Origin: Pyrocephalus nanus
Taxonomy: Eukaryota; Chordata; Aves; Passeriformes; Tyrannidae
Assembly: GCA_038380795.1 (NCBI GenBank)
Contig: CM076267.1
Location: 34,782,232-34,846,231, forward strand
DNA: 64,000 nt
Direction of reading: 5' to 3'
Within the stretch, counting starts at the first letter, position 1; every line of letters starts with the position of its first letter. The position numbers were made by a program, and so were the translations under genes. Shown piece by piece: positions 12,801-25,988 of the stretch. A model generated the notes under the pieces. That model was not told the DNA's origin, searched no databases, and saw nothing but the letters and a program-made list of their open reading frames with translations.

Positions 12801-15800
12801 CATAGCAAATTTTTATACATTATGAATATGTTTTTTACAGGAATGTAGTGGAGCCTTTAGAGCAGAAGGTTTTAACTCTAATCCATTTTCATTAGGACTC
12901 TGGAGAACTTGATAGCAGCTCACTGGGCTTTTAATAATCTAAAGTTTTGAAACATTGCTTTGAATGACAATTTAAAAGAGCAGCAGATAACTCTGAACTT
13001 ATAATCAGCTATGAAAGACATTTCCATGTTCTTCACTGATCCTCTTGGAAGAGGTAAGGGCTGATGTTCCCAAGTTTACAGGAAGCTGTGACTGGTATGA
13101 AAAGTGTTGCACAATGATCATCTGTTAAAAGCAAATAAGAACATAGTGGGTGTTACCAAGGGTGAAATAAACAGATGATTATCAAAGATTAAGGTGAATT
13201 AAGCCTTTATTATCAGTATAGTCAGTGCTTTCATGGTCACAGCTTTTCTTACAGCCACCGACTCTTATTGCTTCCTAAGGAAGTGGGGTCCCTTCATAAA
13301 ACATTATTCTTCTTATTTCCATGATTTGGTTCCAGCTCCACCTGAGAGCAGAGTTGAACTAGTGGTAGGAAAGATTCTGTTGTTCAGTGGAGTTACCAGA
13401 AAATATTTTTCTCCCTCTGATACTTGCAGTGACTTCTTAGAAAGCTGATACATGTTGAATGGAAAACCCATTTATCATGTTTTCTTCCAGTTATGAGTGA
13501 TTGTTACTCTGTGCAGTAGCACTAAGTAGGAAGTAGGAAGTTGACCTGTCTTTATATTTGAAAAACTGTATCTTAAATCAGGATGATATCACAAAAACTT
13601 ATAAATCTTTTAAGGAAAAAAAAAAAAAAAAAAAAGAAGGCATGCCATGTACCTAGCAATTTTTTAAAAATTAACCTTCAGTGAAACTTCAATCTGCAGT
13701 TATGCCAATAGGATGTTTGAAAACATCTGCACAAAACTGTGTCAGGGAACGTGTTGAATTCTATTTCAGAAATTTTGGGGGTTTGACAAAGTGTCTTCAT
13801 CTCTTAAAAGTGATGTTTACCTAAAAATTCCCAGGTAGCAAGAATTAAAACTATCAGCCCTTTAAGGGTGACATGTTTGAAAGTCTTTTTTCCCATATTA
13901 CTGACAGCCCACAGAAGGCTTAGGAAATTTTTTTTGCTGGGTTGAGGGATGCCATCAGAATTAATATCTGCCACATCAAAGCAGTGTCAAATTTGCTGGT
14001 TTTAACAGCCTTATGTGTATTTTTACTGTTAGATACTCTGTTCATCAATTCCTGGGAATATTTTTTTCATCCAAGCTTGTATTTTAGTCAAGTTATTTGC
14101 CTGTATCTTTGCAACAGCCAGGACACGTTTGCAAAGATTTAGGAGCAAACCAGAGTGAAACCACTGACATGGTGAAACAGAAAATTAGAACATGGCAGGG
14201 TAAAGGATATGCTTTTTTCCCCCTATAATTTGAAATATTGTTGAAATTAATATTTTTCCCCAATATATTAAATTCAGCTGAGACATTGAATCTAATGCTC
14301 ACTTTAGGAAAAATTTTAAATGATGTAGCCTTAATTTTTTCTTTCATTGTGATGCTGGTAATAATAATAAAAAAAGTTATTTTTACCTGTTGAGCACCAA
14401 AGATAAAGGTTCCAACCAAAGGATATAAACACATCAATTTTATCAAGATTTATCTTTATCTCAGGATTTATCAAGATTTAATTTTATAATTAATTTTATC
14501 ATAACAGAAGATATTTTTCAGCGCTTTTTTTCAGCTCTAATTTTTCCGGGTTTCCATGCTTTCCTTCTGAACTATCTAAACATATAGGAAAGAAAATCAA
14601 AATTTTCTAAGCCTAAATGCCAAAGTGGTCACAGATGCAGGATTGATCACCAACCTTAAAGTTTATAGTATATCAATCGAAACAAAGTAGAGATTAAAAC
14701 ATACAATATTGTTAAAAAATGGGGAAAAATTAATAGAGCAAAGTAAGTTTTATGATATTTAATCTGCTTCTGTGCATGGCATTTTTTAAATATACAGTTT
14801 AATTTAAATGAGTATTTCCCTTGACAAAGGCTCGAATTATCCTCTCAGCAATAAAACCTATCAATTAGAAAGTATAAAGCAGGAGTTTAGGCATTATAAA
14901 ATTTTATATGAAAGGTATGTATTTCTTACCGAGGTGGAATATATAACTACATTTTAATATATATCTAATATTAGTTAATAACCCTCACCTACCGAGAAAT
15001 AGAATAAATTATTTTAAAAGAAGCTAATAATTTCTCAGAGTTCTACTATCACAGCCTAATTCTTTTGATGACAGACAATTAATTAGGTTTGGGTTAGCAG
15101 AGAGTCATGGGTAAAAGTGATGCAGCTGCAGGACAAATGAAGCCTCTGATGCTGCAGAAACATCACAGTGGCTTCAGTCACAAGGTGTTTAGAAGAGTTG
15201 GACGCTGGGGCTGATAATTCCCAAGCCAAAACTGGGACCAATGATGCCAATAATGTACTAGTTGGTGTGGCGGAAAATGCTGAAGTTTATCTACAGGGTG
15301 CAGTTGAGTGTGAGGGAGAGATTACCCAAAGTGGCTCTTCTTGGCGTACTGTTGCTGGGTTGGCATGGCAGTCACTCTGACCACAAATATTAAACCAGGA
15401 AAAATAATCTTTATGGCTGTGATGCAGCAGCCATCATATATTATGAATGCCAGGACACTGTCTTGTGTGAAAATGTTATTCTGAAATAAAGATCATTATT
15501 TCCTTCTAGTTGCTCTACTGACTTTAATAACTGCATTCCTGTTATGCCAAATTCTGTATACCTTTTTCCCCTCATTTCTTTTTTTATGGTTTATTTGTCC
15601 ATTCAAAATTTAAACACTATCTTTGCACGGAAAGTGGTTATCTGCTTCAGACGAGATTTTTTTTTTTTATTTTTAATTCTTCAGGTTTTATTTTTAAATC
15701 CGAATATTTAAAATATTTAAGTTTGAAAGATTTTTAAATGAACCTCAGAAATATTTAGAACAGAGAAGGAGGAAAGAGAATTAGTAAACAGAGAAAGATG

Positions 15801-15879
15801 AGAAATGAGGTAATATCACCAGTCTTTTCAAAATCAGATGTAAATTTACATTCTAGGGTCTTAACCTCATCAGACTAAT

Positions 15880-16110
15880 AGATTTATATTGAAACAGGCA
15901 TTTAGCAGAGCAGAAATGCTTTTCCTGTCTAATATATTTATGACCTTGAAGGCCTTTCCTTTATTTTCCTCTTTCTCTTGACCTTTTATTAGAACACACT
16001 TTTAAACTGTGAAGTTGTGAATGTCGTAGAGCTTTGCTGGAGGCACATTAAGCTCATACAAAGCACAAATGTTACTGTATAAAGTTCACAAACTTTCATT
16101 TATTTTCTAT
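15880..16110. promoter_or_regulatory. possible conserved non-coding element with nuclear-receptor half-site
   Basis: A stretch without repeats and without a sustained open frame. It contains TGACCTTGA at 15941-15949, the exact reverse complement of the extended half-site TCAAGGTCA bound by ERR/SF1-type monomeric nuclear receptors, and a second 'ttgacctttt' about 35 bases on. One such match is expected by chance in tens of kilobases, so this is weak. Confidence 0.15.
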
Positions 16111-16873
16111 CCAGAAAAGAAAGGTTAAATATTCCTTTTTTATTTTTTTTTAAGGCAGTACTTTGACAGTAACTAGTTGAGAGCCTGCTAAACCTAAGTG
16201 GCTCTTGAAAACCCTGCCTTGATTGTAAATGAATATCAAACTCCTAGAGAAATAAAAACATTAAATTTCTATGCATTCAAAACATAATAATGATTTTTTT
16301 TTTAATTAGGTCTAAATTCTATTTTTATCTGAATCTCAAGAGAAAATAAGTGTTTAAATTGCTATTCTTTGTTTTCAGACTTCTCATCAGCCAAGTCAAT
16401 AATACTTTTAAATGTCTGTTTTTCCATGCTGACAAACATCTGGGCCTTTCTTAGGGGTTGTCTGCTGGAAAAACAATTTACAGTGGTATTGACCACCGTT
16501 TTTATACTTTTGCACAGTCTTTACAGTTCCTCGTGGCTCTGTACATGGAATTCCTATTGCTTGTGTACCCACTTCCAGGGTGTGAGAAGGGGCTGTGTCT
16601 GCAGTTGGTGCCTGCTGGGGTGGGTTTGAGGATGATCAGAAACGGTTTAAAACCCAGAAGCCATAAAACAGAGTAGAGCCCTGCTTAAAATTGGTGTTCA
16701 CCTTTGCTGAAAGCACCAACCACGTCTGTCTGTGTGTGACAACCCCAATTTCTCGCTCCCGTTTCATTTTCGAGCTGTTTCCACGTGCAGAATACAAAAC
16801 ACTCAGTTTCACATAACAAAACTCTGAGTATTTTTGTATTGCTGGGTTTTTTCCATCCTTGTTGTCTCCTTAG

Positions 16874-16971
16874 TGCTTGTCCCCGTGTAGATCCTGACAG
16901 TGAAACGTCATCTGTCATCTGGGAACCTTTCATTTTGGATGTGACTGGAAGTACAGTTTGTAGCTCAGCAA
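16874..16971 (+). CDS. weak candidate internal exon
   Basis: A very good polypyrimidine tract and acceptor (ttttttccatccttgttgtctccttag) precede 98 bases that are open in one frame (ACPRVDPDSETSSVIWEPF...), ending at a modest donor (caa|gtacag). The frame stays open beyond the donor to a stop near 17081. It enters with one base and leaves in phase 1, which does not join directly to the candidate exon at 21435. No family is recognised. Confidence 0.2.
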
Positions 16972-17335
16972 GTACAGTTGTTTTTGAGGCTCAGTGTTTG
17001 GGTCACTACAGCCTTTTAGCTGATTTCCTTCAGGCAGATGCTGTGGAAATAACTTCTTCTCCTGTTTGTCCTCCTGGCTGAGCCTGCAGGACCTTGGGTA
17101 GTCTTGACAGCCATGTAGAAGTTTCAGCTTGGAGAGTGTCAGTGTTCCTCTAACAGCATCTGTTTTCTGTGTATCAAACCGGTCATTTTGTTTGAACAAT
17201 TGGGCTTATTTGACTTATAGATGCAGTAGTTGCTGTAATGAATTCATGAAATATGCATATGGTGGACTAGAGGAAGCTATCAAGACTCATGCATTTTGCA
17301 TGGAGCTCGTTCACTTTTTTTCCCTCTTCCCACAG

Positions 17336-17393
17336 GTCTCCTCCCTCCTGGATAATGTGGCTTAGTGCATAAGAGTCTTATGTTTTCAATAAA
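17336..17393 (+). other. possible terminal exon: acceptor, stop codon and polyadenylation signal
   Basis: A strong acceptor (cactttttttccctcttcccacag) is followed by ten codons in phase 0 ending in TAG at 17363-17365. A canonical AATAAA follows at 17388-17393, with a GT-rich stretch (aagtgtgggtgtt) at about 17434-17446 where the downstream element should be. The order and spacing fit a short last exon. Each signal alone is common by chance. Confidence 0.25.
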
Positions 17394-20300
17394 CTCTCCT
17401 TTTCAGGAACCTCGTTCTTGAATTTGCATTTTTAAGTGTGGGTGTTAAGACAGATTTATTCCGAAACTTTAAAACTCCAAAACCATCAGGGAAAAAAAAA
17501 AAAAAATTAAGTCCTCCAAACTGGAAATAAGGCTTGCAGAGGATGGCTGCTGCTCTGGTGTTTGAGGCTTTTCCATGCAGCTTGAACAGCAGTGGGCAGC
17601 ATCACAAGGCAGAGTCAGGAAGCAGAAAATTCAGCAGAGTGTCTTTCATGCTTTAAATAAAGCCCTGGGCGAGGCCTCTGACCGGAGCCGCATCTGGCGA
17701 GAAGTGCCACGCTGTTCAGCTGGCCCTTCCTCCTGCATTGGCTGTCCTTCACATTCCCTTCCTAGGCTTTGAGGTTTCTCCTGCTCTTCTGTCCAGCAGT
17801 GAGCAAGATAAAAACAGAGGTCTGTGTCTGGGGCTCTGGTGCCCCAAAGATGGGGTCACCTCCTCCCGCTCAGCGCCGCGCTCACCAAACACAACGATCC
17901 AGACAGCAAATGTTGGAAGAATTTGGTGTAGGAAGGATTTGGAGGTGTATGGGTTTGTGGCATAAAAAGGCAGGTGGTGGGTGCTCTCACACCACATTTA
18001 TGCTATGTTTAGCATTTCTGGCTTTGTCTCTGGAAGAAAGAAATGTCAGGGGGACAGAAGGGACAGTCAGGACATTTGAGGAACAACTGAAATAAAAACA
18101 AGGGTAAGGAAGGCCTGGGCTTTGAAATGCTAATTGAGGCAGAACGAGATCAAATGTCACGTTGCATCCTAACTCAGAGAAAGTTGGATTCTCCCCTCGT
18201 GCCTCTTGCATATCTGCACCCAGCAGTTGGCAGTGGAGGGAACGTTCATCCAAATGACTTTGCCTTGGAACTGATAAAAAATTCACTCAAAACCGATTGT
18301 GTTAGAACTGCTGTGTGATGGTTACACACTACAATCATTATAGCCAGCAGAAAACCTTGTGAGCCAACAGCTCCTTCACCTCCTGGGCAGGTACTGGCTA
18401 ATTTGGTCTATGCATTGTGTATACCTCTAATTTATTCCTTGTGCTCATGCACGGGTGCTGATGGTGTGGACTGTGAGGTAACTTTGCTCACAGAAAACCG
18501 CTGCACTTCTTCCAGCTAAAAAACAACTGTGGGGTTTTTTTTAGTTTTTTATTCCCCTTTTCCCTTGTCTTGCTGTTTGCAGAAAGAACTGGAAAAAAAA
18601 AAAAAAAAGCTGAAATATTTAAAAGGAGTTTTCTGGTGGAACTTTGGTAAGGAGTAACCACATTGTGGTTCAAAACATTTCAGATACTCATTCAGATCAA
18701 ATGTGGACTGGGAAATAGAAGCAAGTCAAGAAAGGAGATGAAAACTGAGTTCAATTTTAATGCATTAATGTATCTTGAAGAAAACACCATAACTCATCCC
18801 AAATCTTAAATTAAGAGAATAATCTGCTTCCTTTATTTTTTACAGTGGTTATTCTCTGTTTCTCTCCTTCTTGCAGGCTAAAGCTACATTGCTATAGCAG
18901 ATTGGTAATTTCAGTGCCATAGTATATGTATTTACAGTGAGCAAGAGCTGAAGTTTTAAATCCATGTCTCTTTATCGTGTGAACTGCAGAGCTTCAGCCA
19001 AAATTTTGGAGTCCATGGAGCTACCCAGAGTGTGGGGAGAACTGTTATATTCATCTCTGCACTGTTTGATTTTGGTCTAGCTTTAAGAAATGTAATAGTC
19101 CTACATGTTCAGCTGTAATGTGCTATTTCTGTGGACACCCTACAGACCTCGAAAGCTTTCAAATGCTTTTGCACCCGCTCTGATTGACGCAACCAAGAAT
19201 TATTTGTGCTAAAGAAGGAGAAATGTGGCAGACCCTGCAGAGTGTTGCTACCACCTTTGGGTTAAGTTCTGATTTTAACATCTCATACTTGTTGCAGATA
19301 TGACGTCTTTGTTTATCTGTGGCTTCAGCTGTAAAGTGGGATAACAATTCTTTTTTATAATAAAAATACCTTGGGAGCTCTGAAGGAGATTTGCTGTGTG
19401 GAGGCTCAGAGCAGTCCCTGTGGCAGCCTTGGGTTCCAGCACAAGGGTCTGCACGGCTTGACGTGAGGAGAGCACAGATTTTCATTTGCTTTTGTGTGTA
19501 AGCTACAGTGCTGCCAAATGTGGCTTTGAAGATACTAGACTGATGTTAAGAGAAGTATTGGATGCTGAAGGAAGTTTTTGGCAGATAATTACTTGCTATG
19601 ACTTAAGTAACATCAGACTGAGAACAAATGTATTTGAACATCAATGAATGAAGACCCTTATCAGCTTTCTCTTGCCTGTCTTTAGAGTGGACTCCGTAGC
19701 AGATACTTCCCTTTCATCTCCCTACCCTGTTTTGTGAGCATTTTTGAAGTGCAGATGTTGGAGGGTTTCTGGCTTGTGTTAATCTGTGGGAATTTCAAAA
19801 GTTGACTTATTAAAAACAATTCTCTTGTGCATTAGGGGTTTTAATATTTTCCTCTGGCACTTTCCCAAAACAATAGACTTCAAGGACACACCAGGTACTT
19901 TCTATTTACAGGAACATATTTCACTTTTTCAATCAGGCACTGTTTTGTTAGGTTTATGGTGCTCAGCAAATTGCTGCCTGTGAAATGCAAAATGGATTAT
20001 TTGGTAATTAAAATATTTCAGGTTTATGAGAGAGTTTGAAATCAATAAAATATTCTCATTTCAGTGGAATGGAGCTATATGTCTGTTTGAACAGATTCTT
20101 GTAAGTTATAGAGCAGTAGAAGTAAAACTAATAGGTGCTTTCCATTTCCTTTGGGATTGTTCTCCACTAGATGGGACGTTTGTCACCAGAATTTGTTTCT
20201 CTGTCTAATTTAAATATCCCAAGAGCCGGGCCGTGTAATGCATCTTTTATCTTTCAGATGCAATTTAAGAAAGTGTCTTTGGTGGAATCCTTTCGTATTA

Positions 20301-21434
20301 CAGCTGTGATTTGCAACATGCCTTAGACTAGGACATGAAAAGCAGTGTAACACCTCACAGTACTATGACTTGTGAACAGCATCTTTGGCCAAAGGTCAAA
20401 TTAAAGGCCAATTAAGGAAACTCAAAAGCAGAGCCAAGGAAAAAGAACATAAGAATTTCTTAGTGCTCTGAGTTAACCTATTCTGAAAGAAAAATGAAAG
20501 AGAAATAGGAAAAATAAGCATTTTTTAACCATGTTTTTGTTACCATAGTAATTCTTGTCCTACATTTTGTATAAATGTCACCTGCCAGAAATACAGAAAC
20601 TTCTACTTTGAAGAGAAAAATACTTCCAGGTGTGTAATTTTGTCAAGGGTAATGTTAGCGTTTATCATGGCCAAATCTCTGCAAACTGATAAATATTGTT
20701 CTGTTTCCAGTGTTTTATTTCCCCCCACTGACATTTTTAAACCAATATCCTGTAAATGTCAGTATTGTTAATTTTACGTCTTGGAAAGGTGAAAGGTTAG
20801 AGAGTTTTATATTGAGACACAGAAACATCATGGAAGTAAATTGAGGTTTAATGAGACCTTGAGTAGAGTGCTTTTAAGACTACTTTTTTAGGGGCAGGTT
20901 ATGTGCATGTTCTTTATTTCTCTGCAACATTTATATTCTGGTAAATAATTTCTTGGGTTTGCTTATTGTAATAAAGAAATATGTCTGTAAGTCCATGAAA
21001 ACTGACCATCAATTGGAACAAGATTGTGAAATCATGTTTAAAGCTGACAGAGAAGTTATAATTAAGTAAACTCACTTGAAAATTAGTCCAGGAATAAAAA
21101 ACTTATTATGGTGCTATCAAAATTGCAGTTCTGTTTATCTACTAGAAAATAAATATTTTCTATTTTTAATTACGTTTTCTATTCTGTTCTAATGCCATTG
21201 CCACTTAGGAAATGCTGTTGTGGTGAAAATAAAAAAAATTCCTATTTTGCTTCTTGAGAAGCTCCCAACTTTCATTAGAATAATTTTTGTTTGACTTTGA
21301 TGCTAAAAATGAGGCAAAAATCAATTGATTACCACAGCATAAAAAAAACCAGTGAACCAGCAACGATTTGAAGATTTAATACAGCAGAAAATTAATAATT
21401 TGAAGCATTTTTTTAAGTTCTTTGCCCCAAATAG
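17394..21434. other. gene-poor region
   Basis: Unique sequence. The part from 17520 to 18300 is somewhat richer in G and C and has overlapping short open frames in several phases, but none has paired splice sites or recognisable motifs. Poly-A runs lie at about 17491-17505 and 18592-18608. No repeat family is recognised. Confidence 0.45.
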
Positions 21435-21642
21435 AGTCCCATGGAGAGATTTAGACTTCGAGGTCTCTTCTTAGATGCTGCAAACACTGAAGGGCAGGGA
21501 TGGCTAATGAACAAACAGATGTACAATTCAGGACTGACACAAATGCTGGTTGTGTACAGATGTGGCAGCATTTACAGAGGAAAGGTGGATAAAAATATGC
21601 TACTGCAGCTGAAAAGTAAACCAAGTTACTGCCAGCACCCAG
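21435..21642 (+). CDS. candidate coding exon 1 of the 21-37 kb series, protein not recognised
   Basis: A 208-base segment runs from an acceptor (ttaagttctttgccccaaatag) to a strong donor (cccag|gtaagag). In phase 0 it is open throughout: SPMERFRLRGLFLDAANTEG... to ...KSKPSYCQHP, leaving one base (phase 1). It is among the longer splice-bounded open segments in the window. The peptide is balanced, not low complexity, with Tyr, Cys, Gln and Met spread evenly. An internal ATG at 21441 could be a start if this were a first coding exon, but the good acceptor argues for an internal exon. The phase fits the next candidate at 23536. No domain is recognised. Confidence 0.45.
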
Positions 21643-23535
21643 GTAAGAGAGATGCTTCAATAAATGTATGAAGTGGGAATGTTCAGTCAGGTGTTTAAAC
21701 CTCAGGATGAAACGTGCAGCACCTGCACTAAATGTCTGCTACTGGTTTTCTCTATATTTTGAAATTTATGGCAAAAAATATTGTTCAAAGTATTCTGTGT
21801 CTTACTCGACATCTACAAAACAAAGCCCAAGATCATGCAAAATGTTATGTTTCTCTTTGTGACACTGAGTGGGTTGTTTTACTCTTTAGGCTTTTCCCTG
21901 ATTTTTTTATGGTTAGGAATTGTTTTTTCAGGGATGTTTAAGCACTCTTTGGTGCTTTCAGAGGTGCAGAACTTTGTTAGAGCAACTTCTCTATTCCCTG
22001 TTAGCACCATAACTGCAGTTTGGGATGAAACCTTGGACTTCTGGGAGGTGGAGGGGTTTTTAAACTTACTACTTTTGGAGATTTAGTTTGTCACAGCTCT
22101 GTGACACATTGAGAAGGGATTGAATCAGTGAAACCATAAGAAATGGCTCGGATGTCATGCAGGTGTTCTGCTCGTGGGGTCTGAGGCTACACACCTGCCT
22201 GTTTTTTGTTCTCATTTATTATTCCTCCAAATTACATATGTACTTTGTGATTTCACTGCTTCTACCAAAAATAACAGTCTGTCCTTCCCGATATTCCTGC
22301 TGTTGGAAGAATCCCTTCAGCCAAACTGTCTCCTGAAATGCTCCTGTACCCTTTCAGGCCTGTGTTATTTATGTCCTTAACATAATGCTGATGCAACTTC
22401 AGCAACGTTTCCCAACACCTGTCCCTCCCTTTCTTCTCTTGGCTAATGAGCCCAAGGCAGGGAAACCCAGCACAGCTCAAGTCTGATGCTTCCCCTCAAC
22501 TCACCTAGTCAGCTGCCTGATTAATAGGTAGGAACAGAAGGTGACTGCAGCTATTTTTCCATGGGTTTTTTTGAATTTACAAGTTTATAGGACTACAAAT
22601 GCTTTGCAGTATTTTTCTAGGGCTACAGGCTGCAGTGATCTTACCAAGAATAATTTGGCATTGGGATTCTTCTGTTAAAATACCTAGTCTCTTATTGAGG
22701 ATTGAGTTTTCACATGGGAGAATGATATTCATATTTAAATTACCAAACCCTGTTTTCCTTCTTTTCTCTTCTGAAGTCATATATCAAATACATGATCTGT
22801 GAAAAAAACTTAATTCATTTTAATACCACACAAGCATCAGTCTTATTGCTTGTATCCCTCCCTGTTTAGATTTAATTCTTGCATTAGAAAAGTTACCACC
22901 AAAGAGTAAAGAAATATTTCTAGCTGTTAGTGTGGGATGAGACTATTTCAAACACCACATTGATCAGCATCCTTTGGGAAATAATCTTATCTCTCTCATG
23001 TGATTTGATTGAAAGGAAGAGCTTGGAGAAAAGGTTTATTGCTGACTAAATGTGGAGACTTGCCTGACCTTTCTGCTTAAAATGTTATTTCAAATCAAAT
23101 CTATCTATTAAAGAGCTCAGTGTTTAAGAAAGCTCAAGTATGCACTCGTTATCTTCACACAGATCTCTCTCAGCTTATCTTCATTCTCTGTCTTCAAGCC
23201 ATCTGGCCCTTTCCGATGGTCATTGTTTTCCATATTAATTAGTACAGTGTCTGCTGACTAAATACGGATTTAAAGGCTTAATTCCTATGTGCCTAACTGT
23301 TTGAGGGAGAGGAAAAAAAAAAAAAGAAACTAGGAAAAATACAGCAATGCTGTTTGGAATTTGCAATCATTAGTATAAAGCTGCGAGTGCACTTCTGGGT
23401 GTTTAGGCAGCTTGAATAATTTAGGCCCTTTATATATAGCTGACTTGTCTCATTTGATTTATCTTCTTCACATGGGATTTTGTACTATTTCTGGGTACTT
23501 TATTATCTCTATTGTCTCTCACATTTGTAATACAG

Positions 23536-23606
23536 ATGGAAGCACAGAGCATGAGCAAAAATTTGAGGGAGAGGGTAGCATCTGCTTACCCTCAGTTGAT
23601 TTAGCA
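23536..23606 (+). CDS. candidate coding exon 2, protein not recognised
   Basis: A good acceptor (ttgtctctcacatttgtaatacag) and a near-perfect donor (gca|gtaagt) bound 71 bases. Joined in phase 1 to the exon ending at 21642 it reads D, GSTEHEQKFEGEGSICLPSVDLA, with no stop, and leaves phase 0. The match of phase with the upstream candidate and the strong donor are the main support. The peptide is acidic and Gly/Glu-rich at its centre, with no recognised domain. Confidence 0.4.
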
Positions 23607-23771
23607 GTAAGTCGTATGAAAGCACATTTAGCCTTGCCCATCAAAGATGAAATTCAAGCTCTGTGAGGCACCAGGACCTTATTTTTATCTTTGACATTTC
23701 AGCCTGCTATTTCTCCAGTTTTCCCCAACATTTTCAAATGAGCAGCATTGATAACCACTAAAGGCATAGCT

Positions 23772-23803
<32 letters not shown>

Positions 23804-24039
23804 ATCCTTTCTGCTGGTTCTTGTGATGGTTTTTCAAAGGTATTTTGCTCCTGACAGCACATTTTTCTGTTTGAAAATGAAAAGCAGGGTTTGAGTTGTG
23901 TGAAAACTTTTCACCTCCTCTGTCATGTGAAAATTATTGGCCACTTCTCTGCAGAAACCTCTCTCTTGTTTGGAGAGAAGCTGCTATGTTGCCTCTAACA
24001 CTGTCTAACACATGCTAATAGTCTGTGTCACCCTTGCAG

Positions 24040-24069
24040 GTCCTGCTGCAGGAGGATTGTGCTTTTGAA
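24040..24069 (+). CDS. possible 30-base micro-exon
   Basis: Acceptor (gtctgtgtcacccttgcag) and donor (gaa|gtaggt) enclose ten codons, VLLQEDCAFE, in phase 0 at both ends, which fits the phase 0 exit at 23606. The segment is so short that chance is a serious alternative. Confidence 0.2.
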
Positions 24070-24552
24070 GTAGGTACTGAAGGACCTGGTATAGTAGAGC
24101 CAAGAGAGCTGGTTCAGGGTTAAACAAATGTGATTGTTTCTAGGGTTTTTTGTTGGTTTAGTCTCTTGTGCTCTTTTGTGATTACAGTAATATGTGCAGT
24201 GTGTGCTTTCACCCTTGTGTTTCAGCACTAGCAAACGCACAACATCAGGAAGCTGCTGGTTGTTTCTCCACCTGCAGAGCTGTAGTCCATTTTTCCTCTT
24301 TATTTTTTGAGATTCCCGTAAAACTTGCAAGATGGTCATAAGGAGGTGCTCTGGTGAACCATTGGCATCTTTGCCTTCAGATACCAGCAAAATATCTGAG
24401 AGGGCTCTTGCTCTCTGCTTCTTTATTACTGTCATGACTGTGAGAGTCACAAACACCTCGGTGATGCATTTCTGTGCAGAAATGCTCTCTGTGCTGTGAG
24501 CTGGGGATTAACTCTCATGTCCTCTGGCCAACAAATCCCACTGAAGGGGTGA

Positions 24553-24879
24553 ATAGATTGACTGTAGAGTGGTGTGTACCAAGAACATGCAAAATTTAAA
24601 GTTTTACCACACAAACCTGGAAAACTTGATCTGTTTTCTGCGTGGCTGTGTATGTACCCAGTGAAAAACAAACAACATTTAGGAGTCTGGTGTGGAGGCT
24701 ACAAATTCTATGTCGTGAATTATTTGAGTGAAGAAGCACCAGTCAGTTTTAGTGCTTATGTCTGCTTAATCATTCTATTCTATGCTTTTGTAGAAGAGAT
24801 TTTATTGGAGGCAGTGTTGCATATGGCAGTATCACAAAATTGCCATATGCAGTTGAAGGCACATACAGTTAACTACTGA
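24553..24879 (+). other. open frame of uncertain status
   Basis: A plus-strand frame stays open for about 109 codons up to the stop at 24877-24879. It begins after an AG at about 24563 and reads SGVYQEHAKFKVLPHKPGKLD... The possible acceptor has a weak polypyrimidine tract and no consensus donor ends it, so I do not call it an exon. It lies where the exon series needs one more exon to shift phase 0 to phase 1. Confidence 0.15.
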
Positions 24880-25925
24880 AAGAAAGCTTCAGTCTACTTC
24901 TAATACCTAATAGGTGTTGCAAATGCCTCCACGTATCAGTACAAACCCATACATTTGGTCCCTTGAAGCACTCTTCCAATCTTGAAGAAGGCTGTATTTT
25001 AAAGACTCTAATTAAAAATGTGCTTTGATTTCAGTAGCACACAGTTGCTAAATGTTCCTTTTAAAAACCCAAGTTCCTCCATTCTCTTACAGTTGCTAGT
25101 TTTCAGTGACAAAGCGATCATTATGATTGTAATTAAATATTTATCATACAGCTCTCTTTTGTCATTTGGATGTTACAAGGCAGGCAAAGATATACTTTAA
25201 AGGCTGAGTAGTAAGCTATATTATGATAGTATATCAGGCAAATGAGTGTTTGATGGGCTGTGTTAACGTGAGCTAAAAATAAAATCCCATCTGTTCACCT
25301 TTCAAACTGCATCAAGACACTGCATATGGGTGGTGGAATAATTTAATGAAACGCAAATGAAAATATGTTTATTTCCATCATGCCGAAACAAGTGAAACAG
25401 GCAACTTGTTAGCAGAGATGTTTTAACAAGCAAGGAATTGTGTGCTTATGGCTTTTCTGGAATATAGTAGCACTGCATTCATTTAAAAGCATAAATAAGT
25501 AGATAATGGGACAGAGAGGCTCACTGAAGACACTGTCTCTAATAATCATATACAGCTCAAATCTTGATTGCTGGTGCCAAGAGTTTAAAGCATTTGCACA
25601 ATTATTAGGATTAGCATTAGCATCAGACCTGTAGATGCATCGTGTGTGGTGATCTTCAGAAACACTGTTGTGTAATGCTCGGTTTTCTTACAATTGATTG
25701 AGTTCTCTTGATTTATTGGTAGACTATAGACCACAGGCAGATTTACCCCAGCCAGTGGTGTGTTCCACAAAAATAATCTGTTTCAGGGTATGGTGTTCAC
25801 TCTGTGCCATGGCTGGGTGCTGTACAGTGTGAGGGAGATCAAGGCAGGCACTGCTGTCTCTCAGCTCTTCCTGATGGTGGTGTAAGTTGAAGCCACTGGA
25901 GTGACAATAATTTTTGTGTGCTCAG

Positions 25926-25988
25926 GGTTTTGGAACATGCTGTCTACTTTAATACCTGCAGTGGAACGATATTTTTCTGCTTTTCCAG
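25926..25988 (+). CDS. candidate coding exon, protein not recognised
   Basis: Sixty-three bases lie between an acceptor (caataatttttgtgtgctcag) and a strong donor (ccag|gtaatt). In phase 1 the segment reads FWNMLSTLIPAVERYFSAFP without a stop and leaves phase 1. Entry phase does not fit the phase 0 exit of the upstream candidates, so an exon between 24.1 and 25.9 kb would have to exist. The exit fits the candidates at 29362 and 30188. Confidence 0.3.

Larger units (their letters stand above)
2122..16873. other. long gene-poor region, probably intron or intergenic
   Basis: Nearly 15 kb in which I find no convincing exon, RNA gene or dispersed repeat. It holds poly-T or poly-A tracts at about 2158-2180, 5503-5522, 5728-5745, 6791-6831 and 13615-13635, a GA run at about 7605-7617, and purine-rich steps near 7144-7165. 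Very AT-rich stretches lie at about 14200-15050. Open frames here are short and without paired splice signals. One gene-like frame (15168-15380) is discussed among the rejected items. Confidence 0.5.

Noticed and set aside
15168..15380. 70-residue plus-strand open frame, acidic and Ala/Gly-rich, suggesting a processed pseudogene
   Set aside because: No poly-A tail, target duplication or recognisable parent. No paired splice sites.
16369..16676. Overlapping plus-strand frames after a good acceptor at 16379
   Set aside because: The phases open after the acceptor meet stops or lack a consensus donor.
24028..24456. 142-residue minus-strand open frame with a gene-like composition
   Set aside because: A frame of this length is expected about once or twice by chance in 64 kb of AT-rich DNA read in six frames. 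No motif, splice or promoter support.
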